From: Apteryx mantelli
Taxonomy: Eukaryota; Chordata; Aves; Apterygiformes; Apterygidae
NCBI RefSeq assembly: GCF_036417845.1
Contig: NC_089981.1
Span: 82,253,268-82,317,267 of the forward strand
Direction of reading: 5' to 3'
Length of the DNA stretch: 64,000 nucleotides
The notes beneath the pieces were generated by a model that made no database searches, was not told where the DNA came from, and was given only the letters and a program-made list of their open reading frames with translations. Of this stretch, positions 1-12,180 are shown one piece after another. Within the stretch, counting starts at the first letter, position 1. Each line of letters begins with the position of its first letter. Position numbers and translations under genes: made by a program.

Positions 1-3000
1 GCACGCTTAATCCCATATGCCCTTAGCGTGCTGGGGTGGGGTAGAGTTTCGGCACTGTTTATAGCTGGGAGAAGAGAGGGGCTATAGGTACAAACCTACT
101 ATTTGATGCCCGTCGTGGTGACCTGCTCCAGTCCCAATGCCATGGCTCTGCACTTGGGCAATCTCTAGAGTTCACCTGAAGATAGAGTTTATGGTTTACC
201 TGTTCAGAGGTGTGTCAGCATTCAATATATGCACAGATTAGCTTTTGCAGAGAGTTTCTCAATACGGTATGCTTTATTTAAGAAATAAAGCACAGGAGAA
301 TATATGTCATTTAGAAGATAAATGTCCTGATTATAATATCTCTTTCTGTAATTTAATGTTTCCTTGGGAATCTTTCAGCTCTGCCTGTATAAAATAGGAT
401 TGCTTCTGCTGCAGTTTCTCTCAGCTTGATCTGAGAATAGCCATGAGAGTAAAATAGAGCATCTCTTGTCCTCTTATTACCTAGCAGTCTCCTTTATTGG
501 ATGACCACCTCATCAGCGCCTCTTTGCAGTTACCTCCTCTACCTGGTGACATCGGTACTAGGAAACCTCCTCCCACAAGTCAGTCCTCAACTGGATCCAG
601 CTGCTCATGTCAGATTTTGGTGGTAGAGGACTTGCTCTGCTGCCCCTCTATTGTAAGATCTGTGCCACTAGCATCAAAGTGGATGAAGAGAGAAGATTTA
701 AAAAAAGAAAACCCCCAAATCTGTTTGCAGTAATGTGTGACAGCTCAGTGTTTAGAATCTCTGTTTCCCCACAGGTTGTCCAGCTTGTCGTGGAGAAGGT
801 AGTTTAGCTATCTGATCATCAGATTTAAAAAATTTTAACTTAAATTTAAAATAGCCAAAATTAATACTTCGAGCATTTTTGTAATAATTTTGTACGGTGT
901 TGTTCTGGCTTTTTGAATTAACTTTTTAATTTTACATTGGATTTTTTTTCACAATCAGGGTTTTCTTATGCTAGTTTATGATCTGGGTCCTTTGCAGCTC
1001 TTTACCATCTCTTCTGATTCATGAGTTTACATCAGTAGGCTTTCAATACTGACGTTTGAATGTTAATTCATTGTAATTTGGACCTAAAGACATGCCTACA
1101 TTTTTCTAAATCTAGGCCTGCTTCCACCATATTGTTCCAGTGTTGGATGCAAAACCAGAATAGGTTTTTCTAGTTTGAACGGAAAAATCTTAGACCAACA
1201 GACTTGTTTTAAAAGTTTTCTTTTATGAAAATATTCTAAGCGTGGTTTTTAAAAGATTTGTGCCATGTAAAATTAAGCCTGGTCAAATTCAAAATTTGTT
1301 TTTGTGTTCTCTCTTTATGAACACCCAGTATAATATTCAGAAAGAGATTCTGCTTCTGTATTGACAAAACATCTGCTTATGCCCCAGAAGATGAGTCCAC
1401 AAAGGTGGTAATTTCAGTGTTTTTCTGGTTTCTTATTAAACCTCTAAGCACTGCACCTCTATGACTTTCCCTTTGGTCCCTTCTGGTTCTGATTTATATT
1501 TTTTCCTCCAAATGTTACTGTTTAAGTCCACTTCCCTGTCCTGTCTGGAGCTCGATCTCTTCTCTATTCCTGAACAGGATTGTACCCCCGGTGCCATAGG
1601 GAGGGTGGGATGCAGTTGGGTTCATGGTATGCTGAAAGTTTTTATATCTTCTTTTTTATGCCCTTCCAACAGATTTTATTGTGGTAGTGCATTCCCTCCC
1701 CCCCCCTTCCTGCTCTGCTGATGTGTTTTTCTCTGTAGTACAAATGCAAAGTTACGTGCAGTTGTTTCTTGCTGTGCTTTACATTTGGAAACTAGATGTA
1801 GCTGATTCGAAAGGATGAAATAATTCTCTTGGCAGTTTCCATCTTGTCTCTGCGCTTTAGCAGAGCCTGTTGTGCATCTCACTCCCTTCCTGCTTGATAG
1901 ACTAAATGCTCTTCTCTTCGTCTTAAAATGGCTTTATGGGCATGCTGCATAAACACCTTCTCTCTTTGCTTTGGTAAAATAACAAAATCCGCTATAGGAA
2001 TTTGTGTTCTACAGAAATTATGTATGCTTGGTACTTTTTGTGTGTCCCTTCCTTGTTTAATTCGTTTGACTGATCTGTCTTGTGCTGTAAAGGGGTGCCA
2101 ATGAGGAGAGGTCTCTAAAGGCATTTTGTCATTAGTGAAGCACAGCGCGCTAATGTTTTTCTCATCAACCAACCTTGGGCTTTGCATTTTTGTTTTAAAA
2201 TGCAAACCACATGTAGTGTTGCATGCATGAATTGCTTTCCGCTGCCCAGAGCTTCAGGTTTGTTCTTATTTTGTTCTTGAACTTTTAATAATTGTGAAAA
2301 TAAAGGGAGGGTCTGTTTGCATTGTTTATAGTAGGAAAGAACAGTGCAAGATTTCATCTACTGCTGTTCAAATCCCTTGCTATTTTTGGTATTTGACCTC
2401 TGCGGAGAAGATTGCCAAATCTGCAGGTTGTTTTCATTTTTATTACATGTTTCTACCCTCCTACTCACAAGTTGCTCTTACGTACTGATTTAATCTTTGA
2501 GACAAAGTTCTGTTTCTCCCACACTTTCCACTGTATTTTTTCAGAGGGGTACTTTTATGTTTCTATACATTGTTGAGCTAAGAGTCCCCTTTGGAAATGA
2601 GATGCCCCAGAATTGCATAGTTCTAGTGTACAAAACTAAAAGAAGAAGGAAAATAGTTTATGAATCACTGGGTTATTTTTTGAAAAAATTTCTGAATTAA
2701 AGACATGAGACTGCTGGCTTGAGTTGAGAAGGTGATGTTCAGAATAATGCACAAAGAACACAGCAGTAAATGCTTAGGTAATATTAAATATTTAGTTTGT
2801 GCTGATAGGTGCTTACCTAGATCCCTTCTCTATTGCTGGGAAGGCCTGTTTTGGGCACCTATATCTGTTTGCCTCTAGTTTTGCTGTGTGTTCTCAGGCT
2901 CCATTAGTGAGAAATATGTAACCAAAGCATCTGAAAATTCTGTCCCTCCTATTTGTCATGCCTTCTGCCCTAAAAAGCAAGTTTTTCTCTTTTAAAGGAG

Positions 3001-6000
3001 CTTTATAGGGTGCCCTGGAGGTCAAAATGTTTTGGGTTATTTCAGAGTACTGTATTTATTTTGAGTTTGCGAGATATAATGAGTTTTGAGTGTCCTTCGA
3101 GAAGCTCGTTGTTTCTGGTAGTCATGGTATCAGAGAGACATGCAGGGGTTGCATGTAACTATGAAGTTAATTCATAGAAAAGGTTGCATGGATGTCATTT
3201 CAGAGGACTAGATTCAGTAACACAGAAGGTTCAGGTTTAATTTATAAAAGATGGTTTTCACCTTGTTCAGTGGGTGCAGATGCAAATGCGGATGAGAGAT
3301 GCATACCCTTCCTAGCATGTTGACATCATCTGGATTTTTGTCTGTGTTGAAACTGTGCTCATAGATTCAGACCCTGCGCCACTGTGAGCTGAAATAAATG
3401 AAGAACCTTCATGTATCAGAGCATCCTAGCTAGAGTTGTTTAACTCTCCTAATTACCTCATGTCCTGAGCAAAGGAGATAGCACTGGCCAAAAACTCTTC
3501 CTTCCCCAAGATATCTGTGGGATTTCTTCTGAGACTGGAATAGTTCAAGGGCAAGCTGTCGTCCCCCCATCCTCTCCCCAAGTCTCTATCAAACAGTTTG
3601 TCAAAACATCATGAACAGTTTTCCTCATTGATCATTGCAACAGGCTGCTGTGCTACATCCGGATTGCCTCAGGTTTCAGAGATACTGACTTTGCCAAAGG
3701 ATTCTTGGGGACCTTCACAAAATCGATAGCTGTGGTGGCTAAGCTAAGGAGTGCTAAACTGGGAAGTGCTTCACTTCTGCAGCGCGGAGCACCATGTGCT
3801 TTGTAAGTGGCAGCAATCCAATGCTTAGTTATCTTCTATTGTGTTTGGAAGACCATTGTTTCCTATTTGTCTCATAAATTTAACACAGATCCTATTCCTG
3901 CCATTTAAACTTTCCCATCAAAATACAACAGCGACTTCCCCTTCTGAAAAGGAAGGGCCGGCAGCTACACCCTGAAGTTTGAGCATGGATTGTTTATATA
4001 ACCTTCAATCAGAGATTCATAACAGTTTGAAGACTTTTTCACTAGGGCAGACATTGTCCGGAGGTTTTAGCAAGCCTTGGCTGCCATCAAATGCAGTGTT
4101 AAGGCTTCTTCGTTGTTGCAGTGGAAGCAGAATTGAGGACTGTACCCTTCAGCTTCCCGGTGATATAAATTACACATCGAGCTGGAAAACATGAACAGCT
4201 CTTTCTGGTATTTCAAATAGCTGTAACTATGTCATTTGGGGGTAAAAGCTTAGGAACTATCTTGGGCTAATGTTACTTCCCAGAAAATATTATTAAATCT
4301 GAATGAAGCATGTTTTTGCAGGCTCTGGCTTTTTGCAACTTACTTCTTTGTAGAGTTCCTTTCCTTCCCCCACCCCCAAAGTAGTAAAAACTTGACATAA
4401 AAGATGAGTGTTGTAGAAAGTGCTCATTGAATAAATTCTCTGTCAAAGTCAGGAATATTTAAATAACTGCAGCTTGCTTTCCAAATGGATGACACTTGTC
4501 AGGAATGTGTCTGCTTAAGTTTACGTGGCCTTTTGAGTATAAAAAAAGTCTGATTATTCTGAGCTTCAAATTCAGGTCAGTCTGGAAAACCACCTTTTTC
4601 TTGTGGAAATTTACAGAGAGAACCCAATTTTTTGGTAATCATAACAGTGCAGGATAGCTGATCTATAAAGCTGCTTTCTCCATATCCAAGTGTATGTTTG
4701 GAAACACCGTTTTAATGAAAGTTTCTCTCATAATTCTTTGGCAGACTTGATTAAGCAAAAGCTGCCCTTTTTAATAATACATATTTTAGATTTTTTTTTT
4801 TTGTTCTTAAAATGATTCATTCGCATGAAAGTTTAATGCTTTTGTGATGTTTATCTTTGGAATTGCTCTATTGCTTGACTTTGTGTTATGGTCTTTGAGG
4901 TACTTTGCTTAGTCTGACACAAATACTTTGTCACACAGCTACAGCGTGATTTTTTTTTTTTTTTTTTTCAAAAATAAAGTTCAGCAAACCCAGGTAAAAT
5001 TGAGCCTTGCTCTTGCATGCAGCCTGCTGAGCGGTGTTCAAGAGCAGTCCGCTTCGATACAATGCTTCTACTAAAAGCCTGTTCCATTTGAGGACGTATC
5101 CAGTAAAGCACGTAAGGAGTAAGCTCTGCAGGTAGGATTGCACACAAGCTCATGCCGGAAAGCGTGTTGACTACTTCTGCTCAGAGGGGAAAGGAGTTTC
5201 CACAGGATGTCTGCATTTCATGGCAAAAATTACTTGTAGATGTGCTCGGAAGGGTTGCTTTGATGTAGAAGATTAACCTGGGGACCTCATTGTCGGGATA
5301 TTACCAAGGCAAATAGCTTAGTGAGATTATTTGTGACTTGGGAATTAAGCTTTTATGGGTATGTCTACTTAAGCTGTTTTTAAAAATTTGCTCGTTTGTC
5401 ACATGGCGTGCTGAATATTTGTATGTACCAACCGGGAGCAAAGCCCACACGCTGCAGGCAAACAAAAAGAGCAGAGTGCAGTCTTGCCCAAGCAACTTGT
5501 CCTTTGACGCTGATCTCTCATGGACCTTTAATGTAACTAGCCTAAAACAACTAACACGCGGTACCTTCTTCATTTCACCCCTGAAAGTCCAGCCTGAAGA
5601 ATTTCAGAAAAAAATTAGGGTGGGACAGCTGGAAAGACCTGAGAATACTTTTTTCTTGAGTTGTGAGTCTGCCTCATTTTTCTTCAGTTTCTAGTCTAAT
5701 TTTCTCAGAAAGAGTCCTTTTAGGCATGTGATTACTACTGCTGGGTGCTGGCCTAGTTCTTAAGGAAATAAGTGGATTTTTGAGCATTGTTTTACCCTTA
5801 CATGCATTAGCTGAAATATCCATACAGATGAGAAGTCACTGGAGAGTTGACCCCCCCAAGGACCTACTAGATTTCCTCAAATATTAGAATTTTTCTTTTC
5901 CACACAGAAAAGTGGTCTAGTCTAAGCTGTAATTTTAACAGAAATCATCCATGTGTTTGACTATGTTCATTTTCCATACTGCAATTACATCTCTGACTCT

Positions 6001-7117
6001 TTCAGTCCTCTTCTTTTTTTTATGGTCAAAGGCTGTGAAGTGACTAAAATTACTTATTGATTATGACAGTAAATCATCTCATTTAAATTTAAATGCTTCG
6101 ATACTTTTTCTGACTCTAAATTGGTGTAAACCTTTACTGTGATTGTAGAATTGAGTTCTGCTTTGTGCTGCAGAAAAGAGAACTTTTTTTTTCAAGGCTT
6201 GCTATTTTGGAAAAGATTCTTTGTGCGTGAGGATTGAGAAAATGCTTTTTATCCTGTTTTGCTTTGTAATACTTGTATTTTAGACCTCTGCATGTCACTG
6301 AAATGTTAGGGGTTTCTGGGAGAGTTCAGTAATGCCAGAGAAGAGTTGCCTCCGAAAGTAAGATTTTTAATCACTTGCCCCAAGAGCCAGCTTTATGTAG
6401 ATGTTTAGGAGTCTGAAAAAACAGTTAGGTGCTTAGGAGAATTGATGATAATAATGAAGATGCTTAATTCCTGTGAATCCTGTCCATGTAATGTAACCTG
6501 TTTAGGTGCCCCATGGTATGTCGACAGGTGTTTGTGCGTCGTTGGGCACCTAAATACTTGGAAAACTTACTTAAGCTGGCCGTTTTCGGATGCAGTTTTA
6601 CATAATTTTTTGTCTTCTTCTCTCCCTACCGTTCTTGCCTGCCCCCAGCAGAAAAGTTGCTTTAAGAAGTCTCCTGCAGTTTTACTGATGCAACTATTTG
6701 TGGGCTGTGCCTTCTAGCAGCCTTTTAGAGCAGTGATTATTCCTCAGCAGGCAGTGGTGAGAACTTCATTGTCTTTTCGCTTGCGGAGAACACTGCTTTC
6801 CTACTTACTTTATAAAAATAATAAAGCAAATTTCGCTAAATGACTTTCACAGGATTCAAAAACAGATGACTAAATCTTTTAAGGGGATTATATGATTTAG
6901 TGCTTGCAATCTCAGGGGACTGAACTCCTTAGCTCAGGAAGCACCTTCTGGTTCTGTTTCTATAAATGAAGCTGTAGTAGACAGGGCACTGGGATGATTG
7001 AATTTTGACTTCATGCGTTAGCTCTATGCAAGATGCTTTTTCATTTGTATATTTTTAAAGCTAATATTATTTCAGAATGACTTAACTAAAATGCATCTTG
7101 GATTTTCCTTGTTACAG
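1..7117 (+). other. WDR89: Non-coding flank, probable 5'UTR intron of WDR89
   Basis: No open reading frame here has recognisable protein similarity, and there is no CpG-rich promoter. The stretch ends in a good 3' splice site: a CTTAAC branch-like motif at 7081-7086, a pyrimidine-rich run at about 7099-7113, and TTACAG ending at 7117, 22 bases before the WDR89 start codon. In other vertebrates WDR89 carries its CDS in one terminal exon with non-coding exons upstream, so I infer that this is intron and that the first exon and promoter lie outside the window. An unrecognised non-coding exon inside it cannot be excluded. A poly-T run near 4951-4968 and a poly-C run near 1697-1705 are the only simple repeats worth noting. 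Confidence 0.55.
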
Positions 7118-7139
7118 ATTTCTGACAACTTAAGGTACA

Positions 7140-8309
7140 ATGACTTCAATGGAGAAGATTGAGGAGCAGTTTGGCAGTCTGCGCATTGCAAAACGTTCTA
7201 TGCTAAGTGAAGAACCTGCTTACTTATTGGATATAGACGTTTCAAAATCTGCTCAGTCTGAAAGCAGTCGCTTTGTGGCAGTTTCGTGTTCCAATAAGTC
7301 AATTAGGGTATATAACAGAGAAACGTTAAACTTCCTGCGGGAGTACAGTAGCTGTCCTGGGATACTTAATGGAGTCAGATTTGCGCACACGTGTGACAGT
7401 ATGGTGTTTTCAGCATGCAGTGATGGTACAGTAAAATGTTGGGATATTCGTTTAGCAACACAGAAAGCTGTGCAGATATTCAGTGGCTATCCTTCAAATG
7501 TTTTCATCAGTTTTGATATTAATTGCAGTGATCTCATAATTTGTGCTGGAACAGAAAAAGTGGAAAAGGACACATTTCTGGTGTTTTGGGATGCAAGAGG
7601 CGATACAAACTGTGCCAGCACAAGTAAAGAACCCTTGGGAGTCTATTCTGAAAGTCACAATGATGATATCACTAGGATTTGTTTCCATCCTATCAAACCC
7701 AGTTTGGTAGTTTCTGGGTCAACTGATGGGTTGGTTAATGTGTTTGATATTAACAAGGACAACGAGGATGATGCTTTGATATCTACTTGCAATTCAGATT
7801 CATCAATAAGTTTTATCGGCTGGTCTGGGAAAGATTATAAACAGGTCTATTGCATGACACATGATGAGGGATTTTGTTGGTGGGACCTTGCTCAGTTAGA
7901 TACTGAAGAACCCATAACGTTATTGCACGTCCTGGATGTCCGAGAAGCAGTCTGCATTGAAAACGACTGCTTAAATTACCTGGTAGGTGGCTTGTACCAC
8001 GAAAAAGCGGACAAACTGCTTCTTATTGGAGGAACATCAATGGGAAACATTCACCTAGTAAACTGTGGCCTTGACGGACTGAGCCTTGTGGGTACCCTTC
8101 GTGGCGGACACGCTGCTGCCGTTCGCTCTTTCTGCTGGGATGTGATGGATGAGTCGCTGTTGACTGGTGGAGAGGATGCACAACTGTTGCTGTGGAAACC
8201 GGGAGCTGCGGAAAGGTCCCTTGCAAAGAAAACGTCTCTGAAAATCACTTCTTCTGTTCAGAAGAGAGTGAGAGTTCACAGCACCTCCCTCAAAAGCAAG
8301 AAAAAGTAA
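7140..8309 (+). CDS. WDR89: WD repeat-containing protein 89
   Basis: The intact 389-residue protein closely matches vertebrate WDR89 in length (human about 387) and sequence, including blocks such as LLNGVRFA-like at 75-82, GYPSN at 117-121 with ISFDINC at 123-129, YCMTHDEGF at 237-245, and LLTGGEDAQLLLWKPG at 340-355. WD40 strand-end motifs are visible at VKCWD (98-102), LVFWD (147-151), VNVFD (199-203), FCWWD (245-249), IHLVN (304-308) and LLLWK (349-353), as expected for a single beta-propeller. The tail from about 363 is Lys/Arg-rich and ends SLKSKKK. The molecular role of WDR89 is not well established; propellers are usually protein-interaction platforms. The human start corresponds to Met4 here (7149). 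Met1 at 7140 has the better -3 base (A), Met4 has G at +4, so either may be used. The CDS has no intron, as is usual for this gene. Confidence 0.96.
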   Translation: MTSMEKIEEQFGSLRIAKRSMLSEEPAYLLDIDVSKSAQSESSRFVAVSCSNKSIRVYNRETLNFLREYSSCPGILNGVRFAHTCDSMVFSACSDGTVKCWDIRLATQKAVQIFSGYPSNVFISFDINCSDLIICAGTEKVEKDTFLVFWDARGDTNCASTSKEPLGVYSESHNDDITRICFHPIKPSLVVSGSTDGLVNVFDINKDNEDDALISTCNSDSSISFIGWSGKDYKQVYCMTHDEGFCWWDLAQLDTEEPITLLHVLDVREAVCIENDCLNYLVGGLYHEKADKLLLIGGTSMGNIHLVNCGLDGLSLVGTLRGGHAAAVRSFCWDVMDESLLTGGEDAQLLLWKPGAAERSLAKKTSLKITSSVQKRVRVHSTSLKSKKK

Positions 8310-8731
8310 AATTCTGAGAATGGAGAGCTCTGCTGTGTAGAGCTTTTCTGTTTGTGTAATCTTCCAGGCAGGATCTGACTGTCGCTTTATTTGGAGGTGT
8401 TCTACAGGGAGAACTATGACACTTAAAATTTCTACCTGGGAATGTACTTTAGTCATCAGGTGAATACTTACATATATGAAAAGAAGCTGATGACGTTAAT
8501 CTGAAAAGAGTAAACGTTTGCTCTTGAACAATAGGTCTTAAATCATTTTATATAAAAATGTTTTTATGGTTGTTTGATGTCTCAGCCAATGTTTTTAATG
8601 TGTAATACAGGCCTGTGGCTTGCATAGTTTGTTACTTTCCCACTGAAATTCCCTGGCATGTTTTAAAAGCTCTTGTGTTTCAAGCTGCATTTCTCTCGCT
8701 TTACAGAGAACTTAATGAAATTGCTCAATAT

Positions 8732-8737
8732 ATTAAA
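8732..8737 (+). terminator. WDR89: Candidate polyadenylation signal of WDR89
   Basis: ATTAAA, the commonest variant hexamer, lies 423 bases after the WDR89 stop codon and is followed by T-rich sequence. No canonical AATAAA was seen between the stop codon and 10.6 kb. Assigned by position and motif only. Confidence 0.35.
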
Positions 8738-8755
8738 AGATTTTCTGTCATTTCT

Positions 8756-10035
8756 TAATGCCTGCGGGAATTACTTCTTGATGAAGCAGAGAATAAGTAC
8801 TGTTTTGCACTGTCATCTCGCTGTTTATAACAAGCTCATAAAGCAGCAGTTCATAGAGCTGTATTTTCATGGCAAAGAGATGAATGTATTCAACCAAACA
8901 GGAATACATGATTCTAATCAGCTAATCTTTTAAGCATGAGAAGAAAACTGGCGTTTTGGGGGTATATTTCCTGCATGAAAATACGCAAGAATCTTCTTTC
9001 CTGGTGCAGGGACACCTGGAAGATTGGGGGAGCTCTTTCAGTGGGTTAGAGAGACTGCTGTGCATGATTGCACCAAGGGTGGTTACCATCTCCGCTCCTG
9101 CATTTGACGTAAGCTGGTATCACATGCTCAGTGGGAAGGGTAAAAACAAAAAATGAACACCTCCTTCTGAGAATGTAGTTATGGAGTAATAGACCGATAC
9201 AAGGAGGTTTTAACAAAACCTTTAGAGGTTTGTGTCTGTCTTTTAAGAAATGTCTCTCTCTGCAGAAGGTAATGTATGCTTAGACATCTCTCCAGCACTG
9301 CTGTGTTTTAGTATTCCATCAAATAGCTATTAAGTGGTGCAAAAATTGCACTATACTTCTGAAAAACTGTTCAGTTTTTATGCTTATTCTGCTCCATTGG
9401 CAGAGTACAACCTCTGTGCATCTGGCTCCGCACAGACAGTTACCTTCTGCCTTCTGAGTACCATCGCAGTCAGATACTGGTTGGTAGTTGCACTGTATTT
9501 AACATGTGGACTACAACTGAAAACAGCAAAAGAGTATTTAAGGGTTGCTGTGTTATAGAACAGTTGGCAAAGGAATTAAGAGTTTTATTTCACGTGAGGG
9601 TGGATAGGTAATTCTTTCAAAGCGGTTATAAATACCAAGTTTATAGAGGAATACGCTGGAATTTAACACTTTGTAAAATATATCATGTGGAAATTTGATA
9701 CTTCTGCTTGACTAGGACTCATTTCCAGAGATGATTACGACATGCCCAGCATAGTGTAACCATACACCAGAGGTAACTACCTTCTCTACTTAGGAAACTG
9801 TTTTTAATGTCCTTCAGCCATGTGTCCATCCTTGCTTTGTGCCTGTCTGTTGATGATAATTAAGATGTGATGCAGTTGCTTCTATAACTGCTGGTTATTT
9901 ACAGGTGCAACTTCAATTTAAAAATCACATTTCTCTAAACTTGTTTTTAGGTGTTTACCCAATATTTTTCCTGGTGTTTTGGCACACTCAGTGGAGTAAG
10001 GTCGTTGGGCCTTGCTAAGAGTTTGTTTCCTAAAG

Positions 10036-10074
<39 letters not shown>

Positions 10075-11689
10075 GCGTGTGTGTGTCCGTGTGTCTGTGT
10101 GTGTGTGTGAGATGCCTGGAAATGCACAGTGAGCGAGAGGGAGCTTTTGGCTTTCGATTGCCTCCGCTATCTTTCAAGCGTGTGTTGGGAGAGATTCTGT
10201 ATGTGCTTCGCCAGCAGTCTGTGAATTCGAGCATCAGAGATGCGCTTTCTGGTAGTGAAGGGTTTGAAGTGTGCAACCTATAGCTGTTAATAATTTGTTT
10301 CAGGATTAGATTATTGCATAACATATCCATATTCATTGTATTTACAGCCTGGCTTTTCCATGAAAAGTTGGTTTCTCTCTTTTGTATAGCTACCCTACAC
10401 AGCAACAGGAGGAAAAAAAGATAGGTATATATTTTAAATTGCTGCAAAAACATAGCAATTGTCAGGAGACTCGGGCTTGTGTTGCCCCTGCAAATATTTG
10501 ATTCTTCTTTTTTTCTTTTGCGTTGACTTAATTCGAGGTTAATATCTACTAAAAAAACGCAGACGGAAACCACATGTTGATGAGTAGTTTGCACTGTTTG
10601 CTTTTGTAAACTGAACACACTATTTCATAGACCACAGAGCACAAGCAGAATATGCATGTAGTGATGTAAATAATAAAAGACTTGAAATTAGGCAGGTAAA
10701 GGTGTCTGACTATATTAATCTGTTTTGTTAGTTCTGATGTCTGTAAGTTGGCTTCAGTATTGTTAAGAAACATATCTGAACTGCTAGAGAACTTACTTAA
10801 TTGAAATTATGTGCAAACACCAGGCATTCAGAAATTCTCATTACACTAATTGTTTAACCCCAGGGGAAGCTTTAATTTCAGAAACAGTATCATATTTTTT
10901 CCAGTAAATGAAAATTAAAAATCCAGATAGGTTACCTGAGTAGAGAAAACGCTGCCCATCTTTATTCAGAGATTATGGTAAATCCATTGTACAACACTTT
11001 TATGAGCTGCAGGAGAATATTATGTAGCGAACATGCAAACCCAAATTTCTTTACATCAGGCACATTCTTACGTTTTCTCTTTGTGAGTAAAATCTAACGC
11101 TTGTGCACAAGCTATTACCGTGTTTAAGGCACGTTCCCATTGAAAATGAATTGCCACCTTTTCTTGAACTACTATCTCATTTTGTTTTTCTTTCCAGCAA
11201 TAGACCTGGATATCAGGATGAGATCTGATAGCCAGCGGGGAATTTCAGCAATAATTTCAGCAGAGTGCAGAATTTTACCCACACTGTGGGGGGGAAAAAC
11301 CGACATGTAAAGTAAGTCGTGAATTTATTTATAGGCGGAATTTTTTTTAGCAAATTGCCAGTCAAGTTTTTTTGTGGCCACATTGTACCTGGCATGTATC
11401 TTATGTATTTAGATGGACGTAGCTGCATATCTATATTTAAAATCTTAATTAGAAAAGATGCTGATATAGTAGAACATTTTGAAGGCACCGAATGCAAGTT
11501 TTATACTACGTTCTTGAATGAAGGCTTTCTCTTGGCTGGGGATCCTGTGTAGCCTTGTACGTCATACTGCTAAATGAAGCAATGTATTTTGTAACGTGAA
11601 GTGCAGGCTTGGAAATAAGCTTTTGAAGGAGGTAGAAGCTGGGCACCTGCCTGCTCAAGTGGCTTCACCTGGTGTTTTGTTGTAAGGTG
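8756..11689. other. Intergenic sequence (or extended WDR89 3'UTR)
   Basis: There is no recognisable gene. An AATAAA at 10672-10677 could end a longer WDR89 transcript. The longest reading frame (9947-10618, - strand) exists because the TG microsatellite is read as a Thr-His repeat, so it is not treated as a gene. Confidence 0.5.
10040..10110. repeat. (TG)n microsatellite, interrupted
   Basis: About 70 bases of TG dinucleotides with CCGCG, CCG and CTG interruptions. It is likely to vary in length between individuals and can adopt Z-DNA. Confidence 0.97.
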
Positions 11690-12180
11690 CTGTCTCCGTG
11701 AGCATGGAGCCGGGCTGCGGTGTCGTGGGGTCCGGGAGGGGTGCAGTGAGTTGCAGTACCGGTCGCTGAGCGAGAGGCTTTCGCACTCATGAAAAAAAAA
11801 AGAGACTTTTTTTGCCTGCCTTATAAAATTCACCTGCCTTCATCACTGTTAATTTGGAATGACTTCAGCCCGTCCCTTCAAAACGGTCTTCCCTAACTTG
11901 GCTTCTCGGTGTTGTTTTGGGCAGCAGCGCGTTGTGCTGAGATGCCTGCTTTTCGGGAGGGGACCTCCCCGGGTCGGTCCTGCGCGGAGGCTGCTGGACG
12001 CTGGGCGTTCAGCCACGCTGAACGGGGTGGGAAGGGGCTGAGGGAGGGGGAAGGTGGCCTGGTCCCCGCCAGCTTTCGGCGCGGCTGCCCGGCGAAGCTC
12101 TTCGCCTCCGGGGTTGGATCCTCTACTCTTGAAGTCAGTGTCATGGCTTGCTTCTGAGCTCGATGCGAGCAAGATAGGGC
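11690..12180. promoter_or_regulatory. Orphan CpG-rich island, no assigned gene
   Basis: CpG dinucleotides are dense at 11690-11785 and again at 11865-12120, for example around GTCCGGG, GCGCGGAGG, TTCGGCGCGG and CCCGGCG, while flanking DNA is AT-rich and CpG-poor. It lies 3.4 kb beyond the WDR89 stop and about 22 kb before the PPP2R5E promoter. Overlapping open frames on both strands here are what GC-rich sequence produces and none is recognisable. It could be a promoter of an unannotated non-coding RNA, an alternative PPP2R5E first exon, or a decayed GC-rich repeat. Confidence 0.5.

Larger units (their letters stand above)
7118..8755 (+). other. WDR89: Terminal exon of WDR89 (5'UTR end, whole CDS, 3'UTR)
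   Basis: The exon starts after the AG at 7116-7117 and carries 22 bases of 5'UTR, then the uninterrupted CDS to 8309. An ATTAAA at 8732-8737, followed by T-rich sequence (TTTTCTGTCATTTCTT), is the nearest polyadenylation-like signal and would give a 3'UTR of about 450 bases. The next good AATAAA is at 10672-10677, so a longer 3'UTR is possible. The start is well supported; the 3' end is a guess. Confidence 0.45.

Noticed and set aside
8023-8456. Overlapping - strand frames across the end of WDR89
   Set aside because: They are antisense shadows of a conserved coding region, with no independent similarity.
9947-10618. 223-codon open frame on the - strand
   Set aside because: It is kept open by the TG microsatellite (Thr-His repeats); the remainder has no recognisable similarity.
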